From positions 5,034 through 69,033 of the forward strand of contig JBLHSG010000022.1 of NCBI GenBank assembly GCA_047626725.1: a stretch of 64,000 bases of DNA, given 5' to 3'. The position numbers and the translations under genes were made by a program. This document shows, piece by piece, positions 18,329 through 26,246 of this stretch. The notes beneath the pieces are model-generated. The model did not search any database and had not been told where the DNA came from. It worked only from the letters and a program-made list of their open reading frames with translations. Origin of the DNA: Ascidiaceihabitans sp034111945. Lineage in GTDB: Bacteria; Pseudomonadota; Alphaproteobacteria; Rhodobacterales; Rhodobacteraceae. Every line of letters starts with the position of its first letter. The stretch's first letter is position 1.

Positions 18329-18376
18329 AAGGTCGAAACTGAAAAAAAACTTACTGATCCTTTGGAGGGACATACC

Positions 18377-18559
18377 ATGATGAAATTTATCAAAAACTTC
18401 CGTAAAGATGAAAACGGCGCCGTAACTGTTGACTGGGTTGTTTTGACCGCAGCCGTAGTTGGCCTGGCCGTTGCAGCGTACACATCCATCGAAACCGGTG
18501 CGACTGAGCTGACAACAGACACAGACACATTCTTGCAAGCACAAGACCCTAACGCATAA
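18377..18559 (+). CDS. Flp-type pilin-like protein, first copy
   Basis: This 60-residue protein fits the type IVb/Flp prepilin plan: a short basic leader (MMKFIKNFRKDENG), a G-A cleavage site, and one hydrophobic helix. The mature protein would begin AVTVDWVVLTAAVVGLAV. In standard Flp pilins positions 5 and 6 after the cut are Glu-Tyr; here they are Asp-Trp. The tail is acidic and threonine-rich. The start at 18377 has GGAGGG 7 bases upstream. A terminator follows, so it can be expressed alone and strongly. It opens the tad locus and is the best candidate for the major pilin. Confidence 0.82.
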   Translation: MMKFIKNFRKDENGAVTVDWVVLTAAVVGLAVAAYTSIETGATELTTDTDTFLQAQDPNA

Positions 18560-18588
18560 GCGTCGGTCTGACTTAAGCAGCAGAATTT

Positions 18589-18623
18589 AGGGTCGCGACC
18601 GCACTATGGACGCGGCCCTTTTT
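18589..18623 (+). terminator. rho-independent terminator after first pilin
   Basis: AGGGTCGCG (18589-18597) pairs with CGCGGCCCT (18611-18619), with one T-G wobble, followed by TTTTT. It separates the first pilin from the second and would give a short abundant pilin transcript. Confidence 0.75.
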
Positions 18624-18693
18624 ACAACGGGCTTTTGGTTTTGAACCCTGGCCGTGCCGCTAAAAATTGCCGGCTAATGAGTAGGAAACTGTT

Positions 18694-18870
18694 ATGTTGA
18701 AAAAATTCAAATCCTTCGTGAATGACCAAAACGGCGCTGTAACTGTCGACTGGGTTGTTCTGTGCGCTGGCATTGTGGCCTTGGCCGCGTCGATCGTTGT
18801 TGCGATGCAAACTGGTACGTTGACCTTGTCGTCTTCGGTTACAGACATGCTGTCCAACTGGTCGTTCTAA
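18694..18870 (+). CDS. Flp-type pilin-like protein, second copy
   Basis: This 58-residue gene is a paralogue of the first pilin. It starts MLKKFKSFVNDQNG, and the predicted mature sequence begins AVTVDWVVLCAGIVALAA. It shares the exact NGAVTVDWVVL block with the first copy, including Asp5-Trp6 after the G-A cleavage site. The helix then diverges and contains a cysteine; the tail is short and serine-rich, ending in SNWSF. AGTAGGAA lies a few bases before the ATG. It may be a minor pilin or an alternative major pilin. Confidence 0.8.
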   Translation: MLKKFKSFVNDQNGAVTVDWVVLCAGIVALAASIVVAMQTGTLTLSSSVTDMLSNWSF

Positions 18871-19073
18871 ATTATTAACGTCCGACACGGTGGCCGCGCA
18901 TCATATTATGCGCCCCCTGTCCTTGCGAAAACGATGTTTGCCCGGGCCTGGCTTGTGCAAAACGTCGTGTAAAAACCACATCCGCTCCATCTGGTCGCCA
19001 CAATTTGCGGTGTACAACAGGCTGAGCAATCATGGCCATACAGGTGGTCTAAAACATTAAAAGAGGTGACATC

Positions 19074-19937
19074 ATGCGAATGGTATTTGGACTTGTGCTT
19101 ATCGTGGGCGTCGCGCTTGCTGGTGGCGCGGTTTATCTCGCCAAAGAGCAATTTGGCGCATATCAAACCGAGCTGGCAAAAGAACGTGCCGCACGCGAAA
19201 GTATTGTCCCCACCGTCGACGTTTACGTGGCAGACCGCCAATTGAAATACGGCGAAGCCATCGCGGCAGAGGACGTTCGAATAGTCAGCTGGCCAGAAAA
19301 CGCCATCCCCGAGGGCGCATTCATCGGCGAACACAGCCTATATTCCGAAACAGAAACCGAATTGCGCGTTGTTTTGCGGGCCATGGAAAAAGATGAGGCC
19401 ATCTTGGCCATCAAAGTCTCTGAACCAGGCGAAGAAGCAGGCATTACATCACGTCTGGAGCGCGGCATGCGTGCCTTTGCGATCCGGGTTGATGTGGCCA
19501 GCGGCGTATCAGGATTTCTACGCCCCGATGACCGTGTCGACATCTATTGGACCGGACGTCTGGAACGTGGCAGCGGCAACGGATCTAGCTCTAGTGAAGT
19601 CACCAAATTGATCGAAGCCGGCGTTAAGTTGATCGCGATTGACCAATCCGCAGCCGGCGATCTAAGCGGTGCAGTGATTGCACGGACCGTGACCGTCTCT
19701 GTTAAACCGGAACAGGTCGGGGCCCTCGCCCAAGCCCAATCCACCGGCAGTCTATCACTGTCATTGGTTGGGGCCGACGATGATACAGTCGCTGGTGCAG
19801 TCAACGTCGACCAACGTTCATTGTTAGGTCTGGCAGCCCGCGAAGATACTGTAGAACTGGAAGCAAAGAAGGTTTGTACCATCCGCACACGCCGCGGTGC
19901 AGAGGTTCTGGAAATACCAATTCCTTGCACAAACTAA
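19074..19937 (+). CDS. cpaB: Flp pilus assembly protein CpaB (RcpC)
   Basis: This 287-residue protein has an N-terminal membrane helix (about 5-24) followed by a SAF-type domain (DVYVADRQLKYGEAIAAEDV) and the RcpC/CpaB core (GMRAFAIRVDVASGVSGFLRPDDRVDIYW). CpaB is a periplasmic partner of the secretin. AGAGGTGA precedes the ATG. It is set apart from the pilins by 203 bases containing a GCGCAT/ATGCGC mini-hairpin near 18896-18913, and from cpaC by 238 bases with a strong hairpin. Confidence 0.92.
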   Translation: MRMVFGLVLIVGVALAGGAVYLAKEQFGAYQTELAKERAARESIVPTVDVYVADRQLKYGEAIAAEDVRIVSWPENAIPEGAFIGEHSLYSETETELRVVLRAMEKDEAILAIKVSEPGEEAGITSRLERGMRAFAIRVDVASGVSGFLRPDDRVDIYWTGRLERGSGNGSSSSEVTKLIEAGVKLIAIDQSAAGDLSGAVIARTVTVSVKPEQVGALAQAQSTGSLSLSLVGADDDTVAGAVNVDQRSLLGLAAREDTVELEAKKVCTIRTRRGAEVLEIPIPCTN

Positions 19938-20000
19938 ACTATTCCAAATCAACACAGGGATAAGTTTTCCGAAAGGATCTGATCCCAAATCAATCTGTTA

Positions 20001-20030
20001 ACAGGTGTCGCCCGCAACGGCGGCACCTGT
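20001..20030 (+). other. strong hairpin between cpaB and cpaC
   Basis: ACAGGTGTCGCC pairs with GGCGGCACCTGT as a 12-bp stem with one wobble and a 6-base loop. It is followed by GCCATTTTCG, a poor T-run. It lies 64 bases after the cpaB stop and 146 before cpaC. It could be a leaky terminator or an mRNA processing or stability element. Confidence 0.55.
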
Positions 20031-20175
20031 GCCATTTTCGCCGTGTTGCGATTTATCCACACGAACAATGGCCACGAAGTCATTGATTCTTGCATAAAAA
20101 AACAAACTGGTGCAGGGTCACTACAATCTGGGCGAAAAGACCCAATTCCGAGGCGTGATCAAAAAGGCAGGTCAC

Positions 20176-21612
20176 ATGAAAATTGATAAGCTATTCAAAG
20201 CGGCCCTTTTGGGGCTGTCTATATCCGTATCACCACTTGCAGTTTTCACTGCAAGCGAAGGGTGGGCGAATAATATCCGTGTGCTAAAACAGGGAACATC
20301 GCGCTCGCTTGACGTGCCGATGAACCGTGCCGTGGTTGTCGAAAGCGACGTTCCGTTTGCGGAACTTAGCATCGCAAATCCGGGCATCGCCGACATCTCG
20401 TCGCTGTCTGATCGCACCATTTATGTGTTGGGCAAATCGCCGGGCCTTACGACGCTGACATTGCTGGATGCGTCTGGTCAATTGATCACAAACGTCGATG
20501 TGCGTGTGTCTGCCGACATTTCAGAATTCAAAGAACGGCTGCGTCAGATCCTTCCTGGTGAAAAGATCGAAGTCCGCACCGCGAACGACGGCATTGTGAT
20601 GTCTGGCATTGTGTCCAGTTCGTCGCGCCTGCAACGCGCGCTGGATTTGGCCGAACGCTACGCCCCTGAACGTGTGTCAAACTTGATGAGCGTCGGTGGC
20701 ATTCAGCAAGTTATGTTGAAAGTTCGCTTTGCAGAAATGCAGCGTAACGTATCGAAATCATTAAGTTCTTCGCTTGCGATCAATAAATCTGTAGGTGGCC
20801 TTGGCGTCAACGCGGGTTCTGGATCAAACGTGACATCCGGTGGTATCGGGACGGCCCTTGGCGGCAACGTTCCTGCGACAAACACCAACAACGGCGCGAT
20901 TTTGTTCGGCTTTAACGCAGGTTCGACCCAAGTCGGCATCCTGCTCGAAGCGCTCGAGACAAAAGGCGTTGTGCGCACCCTTGCGGAACCGAACCTTGTT
21001 GCCCTGTCAGGTCAAGAAGCGAAATTTCTGGCCGGCGGCGAATATCCAGTGCCTGTCAGCCAAGACAACGGCGCAATCACAGTTGAATACAAACCTTTCG
21101 GCGTCGAACTTAACTTTATCCCGCGCGTTGTGGATAAAGATTTGATCAACCTCGAACTTGAGGCCGCGGTGTCCGCAATTGACCCGACAAACAGCTTTAC
21201 CACAAACGGTGGCCTGTCGATCGACGCATTCTCGCGACGTGAAACTTCCACAACGGTAGAACTGCGCGACGGCGAAAGCTTTGCGATCGCAGGTTTGTTG
21301 CAAGACGACTTTACCGACGATAATTCGCAACTGCCCTGGATCGGCGATGTCCCCGTTTTGGGCGCACTGTTCCGTTCGGCCAGTTATCAGCGCAGCCAGA
21401 CCGAGTTGGTGATCATTATCACCGCACATTTGGTGACCCCTACCCGCGGTGATGTGTTGTCATTGCCGACGGACCGGATCAAACCGCCTAGTGAAAAAGA
21501 CTTGTTCCTGTTTGGGCGTACATCCGCCGGCACACGCACACCTAAAAAGGGTGCTGCTGCCGAGGTTGCAAAACAGGACTTCAGTGGTTCATATGGTTAT
21601 GTTCTGGACTAA
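20176..21612 (+). CDS. cpaC: Flp pilus secretin CpaC (RcpA)
   Basis: This 478-residue outer-membrane secretin has a signal peptide (to about TASEGWA), an N-terminal pilus-assembly domain with SLDVPMNRAVVVESDVPF and DRTIYVLGKSPGLTTL, a BON-like linker and a C-terminal secretin domain (about 230-440) with VALSGQEAKFLAGGEYPVP and the ending ELVIIITAHLVTP. It forms the outer-membrane channel for the pilus. The start at 20176 follows AAGGCAGG and gives a clean signal peptide; the frame extends upstream to 20110 without one. Confidence 0.93.
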   Translation: MKIDKLFKAALLGLSISVSPLAVFTASEGWANNIRVLKQGTSRSLDVPMNRAVVVESDVPFAELSIANPGIADISSLSDRTIYVLGKSPGLTTLTLLDASGQLITNVDVRVSADISEFKERLRQILPGEKIEVRTANDGIVMSGIVSSSSRLQRALDLAERYAPERVSNLMSVGGIQQVMLKVRFAEMQRNVSKSLSSSLAINKSVGGLGVNAGSGSNVTSGGIGTALGGNVPATNTNNGAILFGFNAGSTQVGILLEALETKGVVRTLAEPNLVALSGQEAKFLAGGEYPVPVSQDNGAITVEYKPFGVELNFIPRVVDKDLINLELEAAVSAIDPTNSFTTNGGLSIDAFSRRETSTTVELRDGESFAIAGLLQDDFTDDNSQLPWIGDVPVLGALFRSASYQRSQTELVIIITAHLVTPTRGDVLSLPTDRIKPPSEKDLFLFGRTSAGTRTPKKGAAAEVAKQDFSGSYGYVLD

Positions 21613-21631
21613 CAAAAAGCAGATCGTGAAA

Positions 21632-22315
21632 ATGCAGCTGACCAAGCGTACAAAATTTCGCCTAAGCGCCCTCGCCGCCATTACGGTTGGCGTGGCCGCC
21701 TGTGCGCCCAGCAGTGATCCTGTTTACACGCAGTTTTATCGCGAGGCAGGTGCCCTAACGGACACTGGCCAGTTCGGCAATGCGACGCTGAACAACACGC
21801 TGATTCAAACCGGTGAACGCCAGTATACCTTTGATTTGGCTAACAGATTCTCCTCCGAGGTCCTGACGACAGTGAACTTTGCGTTTAACAGCGCGACACT
21901 GGATGCAGGTTCGCGCGATACGTTGCGTGAACAGGCGCGTTGGATCCGTCAGTTCCCGGAAATCCGCTTTCGGGTTTATGGGCATACGGACGCTGTGGGT
22001 GGATCCGGCTTTAACAAACGTCTGGGACAACAACGCGCAAATGCGGTTGTTAGCTATTTGACGACCCAAGGAATCAGCCGCAAACGCCTCGAGGCTGTGT
22101 CCTCGTTTGGCGAAACCCAGCCGTTGATCGTGACGCAGGGGCGTGAGCGCCGCAATCGTCGCACCGTGACTGAAGTGACCGGCTTTGTTAATTCGCACCA
22201 AAATGTGCTGGACGGTAAGTACGCCCAGATCATTTATCGCGACTATCTGAACAGTGCGACAGCACCTTCCCAGCTCGAGACCATTTCCGGGTCCGATCTG
22301 CGCACAGAACAGTAA
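21632..22315 (+). CDS. OmpA-family lipoprotein of the tad locus
   Basis: This 227-residue protein begins MQLTKRTKFRLSALAAI and has a lipobox (VGVAAC), so it is probably anchored in the outer membrane. The C-terminal OmpA-like peptidoglycan-binding domain is clear: FNSATLDAGSRDTLREQA, YGHTDAVGG, NKRLGQQRANAV and GRERRNRRTVTEV. It sits where CpaD, the secretin pilotin, is found in Caulobacter-type loci. I infer it anchors the secretin to the wall. The start at 21632 is 19 bases after cpaC; ATGs inside the cpaC end (21593 and 21599) are possible but would spoil the signal. Confidence 0.88.
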   Translation: MQLTKRTKFRLSALAAITVGVAACAPSSDPVYTQFYREAGALTDTGQFGNATLNNTLIQTGERQYTFDLANRFSSEVLTTVNFAFNSATLDAGSRDTLREQARWIRQFPEIRFRVYGHTDAVGGSGFNKRLGQQRANAVVSYLTTQGISRKRLEAVSSFGETQPLIVTQGRERRNRRTVTEVTGFVNSHQNVLDGKYAQIIYRDYLNSATAPSQLETISGSDLRTEQ

Positions 22316-22333
22316 AATTTTCTGAACAATTAC

Positions 22334-22357
22334 GCTCTGCTGCCATTGCGGCAGAGC
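22334..22357 (+). other. hairpin between OmpA-like gene and cpaE
   Basis: GCTCTGCTGC pairs with GCGGCAGAGC (10 bp, one wobble) around CATT, 18 bases after the upstream stop. No T-run follows. It begins a 243-base gap in which I see no gene; the gap probably holds either an internal promoter or an RNA processing site for the cpaE-tadV part of the locus. Confidence 0.5.
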
Positions 22358-22558
22358 GAGACAATACAACCTAAAAAGGGTTGATCGTCCCAAGATACCA
22401 AACAATTGGTTTGTTTCGGCCCCAATCTCGCCCAAGTTCACCGACATATTCACTGCAATAGGACAAATGCGTCTGGCCAAAGTTGCCGGATGCGGGCGCC
22501 AAGCGAGTGATGACATCATGCCATTTCCCGCCGTGCCATTAGCAAAGGACGACTGGCA

Positions 22559-23794
22559 ATGAGCAGTGTTATGCCGCAACCCGAATCCGCACCCATCGTG
22601 GCCTGCACCGTCAGCCGCGATGTGCAGAATTTTGACTTGCTTATCGAAGACATGGAAACAGCGCTTGGCGAAAGCTGGGGCGATCTTGGCTTTGCAGAAG
22701 CATTGGCGTTTTTCGGTCAGCCCGAAGCTGAGGCCATGGAATTTATCGCATTGGCGATGGATGACACCGATGAAGATAACCTTGTTTTAATGGGCGAAAT
22801 CATCACTCAAGCCAAAAAGCGCGATATCAAGGTCATCTTGATTGCCGAAGATGTGACACCCGCATCGCTGCATTCATTGCTGCGCAAAGGCGCTGACGAA
22901 TTTGTGCCCTATCCGTTGCCAGAAGGTGAATTGCAGCAGGCGATCGATCATGTGCGCGCTGCAAATGCTCCGGTTTTGGCCCCTGCCCCGACAACCCAAC
23001 TCAAGGCTGGTGCCAACAAAGATGGCGCAGTAATTGTTAGCCACGGTTTGGCAGGCGGAACTGGTGCGACCACATTGGCCGTGAACCTTGCCTGGGAACT
23101 GGCGACAATTGATGGTGACAATTCGCCGTCAGTTTGCCTGATTGATCTGGATTTGCAATTTGGCGCTGTGTCGACGTTCCTTGACCTCGCGCGCCGTGAA
23201 ATTGTCTATGATATGTTGTCAGATACTGAAAACCTGGACGCCGAAATTTTCGCGCAATCCTTGTTAAGCTATCAAGACAAGTTGCAGGTTTTGACCGCCC
23301 CATCAGATATGTTGCCGCTGGACCTGTTGGGCCCGGATGACATCAGCCGCGTAATCAAAATGGCCCGCGCGCACTTTGATTATGTCGTGATTGACATGCC
23401 ATCGACGCTGGTTCAATGGAGCGAAACAGTGCTTCAGGCCGCACATGTTTACTTTGCCACCATCGAATTGGACATGCGGTCCGCACAAAACACGCTGCGC
23501 TTTAAACGCACCCTTCAATCCGAAGAACTACCGGTTGAAAAACTGCGTTACGTGATGAACCGCGCACCAAAATTTACAGACCTAAGCGGCAAAAGCCGGA
23601 TTAAACGCATGGCAGAAAGCCTTGATATCGCGATCGAACTTCAACTGCCGGACGGCGGCAAACCGATCACACAAGGCAGCGATCACGGCCTCCCTTTGGC
23701 CACCTCTGCACCAAAAAATCCGTTGCGTCGCGAAATCGCCAAACTGGCGGCATCCATCCATGAACTTAAAGAAGAACAAGCCAAAGCGGCTTGA
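22559..23794 (+). CDS. cpaE: pilus localisation ATPase-like protein CpaE (TadZ)
   Basis: This 411-residue protein has an N-terminal receiver-like domain without a clear phosphorylation site (about 1-140) and a C-terminal ParA/MinD-like domain. The P-loop position reads LAGGTGATTLAVN near residues 163-175, lacking the lysines of the KGGxGKT deviant Walker A motif, so ATP binding or hydrolysis may be altered. Later blocks (VCLIDLDLQFGAVSTFLDL, FDYVVIDMPSTLVQW) fit the family. TadZ places the pilus machine in the cell. The start has AAAGGA upstream. Confidence 0.9.
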   Translation: MSSVMPQPESAPIVACTVSRDVQNFDLLIEDMETALGESWGDLGFAEALAFFGQPEAEAMEFIALAMDDTDEDNLVLMGEIITQAKKRDIKVILIAEDVTPASLHSLLRKGADEFVPYPLPEGELQQAIDHVRAANAPVLAPAPTTQLKAGANKDGAVIVSHGLAGGTGATTLAVNLAWELATIDGDNSPSVCLIDLDLQFGAVSTFLDLARREIVYDMLSDTENLDAEIFAQSLLSYQDKLQVLTAPSDMLPLDLLGPDDISRVIKMARAHFDYVVIDMPSTLVQWSETVLQAAHVYFATIELDMRSAQNTLRFKRTLQSEELPVEKLRYVMNRAPKFTDLSGKSRIKRMAESLDIAIELQLPDGGKPITQGSDHGLPLATSAPKNPLRREIAKLAASIHELKEEQAKAA

Positions 23795-23813
23795 TCTTAA
23801 ACGGGGCATTTAA

Positions 23814-25259
23814 ATGTTTTCCAAGTACAAAAAATCCGCAGGGCCAAAGCCAGTTGCAGTCGCCGCAGAACCCGTCGAAAAAGTGACGGAACTGCCGGTT
23901 GCCGTGGCCGATCCATCCAAAGTTGCGCGCAAAGCACCGCCACAAGCGGCCGCACAAGTGACGCCGATGGACAAAGAAAAGAAGCGCAAGGAGCGCATGG
24001 GCGAACTGAAGCTCGAATTGCACCGGGTTTTGTTGGACAACTTGAACCTTGCCGCGTTGGAGCATGCATCTGAGGCCGACTTGCGCCAGGAAATTCAGTC
24101 GATCACGTCTGAGTTCCTTGAGGAAAAGACGATCATCCTCAACCGCGAAGATCGCCAGACCTTGAACCAAGAGCTGTACGACGAAGTGACCGGCCTTGGC
24201 CCACTTGAAACTCTACTCAAAGACGACACCGTGAACGATATTCTGGTGAACGGTCCGAAACAGATTTTTGTCGAACGTGACGGCAAGCTGCAATTGACCG
24301 AAGTGACGTTTAAAGACGAGCGCCATCTGCTTCGCATCATTGATAAAATCGTTTCCGCTGTTGGCCGTCGTGTCGATGAATCAAACCCCTACGTGGATGC
24401 GCGCCTAAAAGATGGGTCGCGTTTTAACGCCATGGTGCCCCCGGTGGCCGTCGATGGCAGCCTGGTTTCCATTCGTAAGTTCAAAAAAGACAAGTTGGGT
24501 ATTGATGACTTGGTCAATTTTGGGGCTTTCACCGAAGAGATGGCCGCATATCTACAAGCGGCTGTGGCTACTCGTCTGAACATTATCGTCTCTGGCGGTA
24601 CCGGTTCTGGTAAAACGACCACGCTGAACGCGCTGTCATCGTTCATCGATAACGACGAACGTATCCTGACAATCGAAGACACGGCCGAACTTCAGCTGCA
24701 ACAAACCCACGTTGGCCGGATGGAAAGCCGCCCGCCAAACGTTGAGGGCAAAGGCGAAGTATCCCCGCGCGATTGTTTGAAAAACGCACTGCGTATGCGC
24801 CCGGACCGGATCATCGTTGGGGAAACCCGCGGCGAAGAAGTTATCGATATGTTGCAGGCCATGAACACAGGTCACGACGGATCAATGACCACAATTCACG
24901 CCAACTCTGCGCGTGATGGTGTGTCGCGTCTGGAAAACATGATCGCAATGGCCGGTATCGAAATGCCCCTAAAGGCCGTGCGGTCGCAGGTTTCAAGCGC
25001 TGTGAACTTGATCGTTCAGGCCTCGCGTTTGCAAGACGGATCGCGTCGCATGACGTCGATCACTGAAATCACCGGCATGGAAGGCGATGTTATTTCGATG
25101 CAAGAAATCTTTCGTTATCAACGTGTTGGACTGACGCCAGACAACAAAATCATCGGTCATTTCACCGCAACAGGCGTGCGCAGTCACTATGCCGAACGCT
25201 TCCGTATGTGGGGATATGATTTGCCCGCAGCCATCTACGAACCCGTAGCAGCCCAATAA
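23814..25259 (+). CDS. cpaF: pilus assembly ATPase CpaF (TadA)
   Basis: This 481-residue secretion ATPase of the PilT/VirB11 class powers pilus extension. It has Walker A GGTGSGKTTTLN near residue 262, the Asp box (ILTIEDTAELQL), Walker B region RMRPDRIIVGETRGEE and a His box (HDGSMTTIHANSARD). The first 70 residues are basic and alanine-rich. It follows cpaE after 19 bases and precedes tadB after 12 bases, in one operon. Confidence 0.96.
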   Translation: MFSKYKKSAGPKPVAVAAEPVEKVTELPVAVADPSKVARKAPPQAAAQVTPMDKEKKRKERMGELKLELHRVLLDNLNLAALEHASEADLRQEIQSITSEFLEEKTIILNREDRQTLNQELYDEVTGLGPLETLLKDDTVNDILVNGPKQIFVERDGKLQLTEVTFKDERHLLRIIDKIVSAVGRRVDESNPYVDARLKDGSRFNAMVPPVAVDGSLVSIRKFKKDKLGIDDLVNFGAFTEEMAAYLQAAVATRLNIIVSGGTGSGKTTTLNALSSFIDNDERILTIEDTAELQLQQTHVGRMESRPPNVEGKGEVSPRDCLKNALRMRPDRIIVGETRGEEVIDMLQAMNTGHDGSMTTIHANSARDGVSRLENMIAMAGIEMPLKAVRSQVSSAVNLIVQASRLQDGSRRMTSITEITGMEGDVISMQEIFRYQRVGLTPDNKIIGHFTATGVRSHYAERFRMWGYDLPAAIYEPVAAQ

Positions 25260-25271
25260 GGAGCAAAGATT

Positions 25272-26234
25272 ATGAGCGCAGAACCAATCATTTATGGCCT
25301 GATCTTTATCGCTGTTTTGGCGCTGGTCGAAGGCATCTACCTTGTCGCATTTGGCAAATCCATCAGCCTGAACAGCCGCGTCAATCGACGCCTCGAGATG
25401 CTGAACAAAGGCGGTCGTCGCGAAGAAGTTTTGGACCAGTTGCGCAAAGAAATGCAGCAACACATGAATTCCAAATCAATTCCGCTGTATTCGCTGCTGT
25501 CCTCAAAGGCACAAAAAGCCGCGATCGCATTTACACCACAGCAATTGATTATGATCATGGGGGCCCTCAGCGTTGTGGCCTTTATCGGTCTTAGCATCGG
25601 GACGGAAACGCAACTGCCGCTGCGCATTGTCGTGTCATTTGGCATCGGTATTGGCGCGGTCTATTTCTGGGTCAACGCCAAGGCTGGCAAACGTCTCAGC
25701 ATGATCGAAGAACAACTGCCTGACGCCGTTGAACTGATGGTTCGATCGCTTAAGGTCGGGCACCCGTTTGTGTCTGCCGTACAGATTGTAGCCAAAGAAG
25801 TTCAGGATCCTTTGGGGTCTGAATTCGGGGTCATCGCGGACGAAGCCGCCTATGGTCGCGACGTGGGTGAAGCCCTGAAAGACATGGCAGAACGCCTTGA
25901 TATGCAAGATTTACGTTTCCTTGCGGTGGCCGTGACCATCCAGCAGCAATCCGGTGGTAACCTGGCTGAAATTCTGGCCGGCCTTGCGCTGGTTATTCGT
26001 GCCCGTTTTCGTCTGTTCCGTCGGGTAAAAGCGATCACGGCAGAGGCGAAATGGTCCGGCAAATTCTTGTCCGGCTTCCCCCTGATGGCGCTGGTCGTTA
26101 TCAACCTTGGCGATCCGCATTACTACGACGAAGTCCGGGATCACCCCTACTTTATCCCTGCGTGCATAGCCGTCGGCATGTTCTTGTGCGTCAATCTTTT
26201 TGTCATGCGCATGCTGACAAATATCAAAGTTTAA
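25272..26234 (+). CDS. tadB: Flp pilus platform protein TadB
   Basis: This 320-residue inner-membrane protein has an N-terminal helix, two central helices (about 90-130) and C-terminal helices around the T2SSF domain, with IEEQLPDAVELMVRSLKVGH and QQQSGGNLAEILAGLA. It forms the membrane platform with TadC. AAGGAG lies upstream of the ATG. The next gene, tadC, starts 12 bases after its stop. Confidence 0.94.
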   Translation: MSAEPIIYGLIFIAVLALVEGIYLVAFGKSISLNSRVNRRLEMLNKGGRREEVLDQLRKEMQQHMNSKSIPLYSLLSSKAQKAAIAFTPQQLIMIMGALSVVAFIGLSIGTETQLPLRIVVSFGIGIGAVYFWVNAKAGKRLSMIEEQLPDAVELMVRSLKVGHPFVSAVQIVAKEVQDPLGSEFGVIADEAAYGRDVGEALKDMAERLDMQDLRFLAVAVTIQQQSGGNLAEILAGLALVIRARFRLFRRVKAITAEAKWSGKFLSGFPLMALVVINLGDPHYYDEVRDHPYFIPACIAVGMFLCVNLFVMRMLTNIKV

Positions 26235-26246
26235 GGAGCGCGCGTT

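Larger units (their letters stand above)
17998..18376. other. divergent intergenic region upstream of the pilin gene
   Basis: This 379-base AT-rich gap should hold promoters for the transglycosylase (minus) and the first pilin (plus). I see no open reading frame worth calling. It contains a pair of 11-base direct repeats (18219-18229 and 18262-18272) and a nested hairpin (18287-18328). TTAATCGTTAA at 18189-18199 recalls half-sites of CtrA-type motifs but does not have the 7-base spacing of TTAA-N7-TTAA. Confidence 0.6.

Noticed and set aside
21755..22579. A 274-codon minus-strand frame across the OmpA-like gene
   Set aside because: It is antisense to a clear lipoprotein and cpaE start; no recognisable domain.
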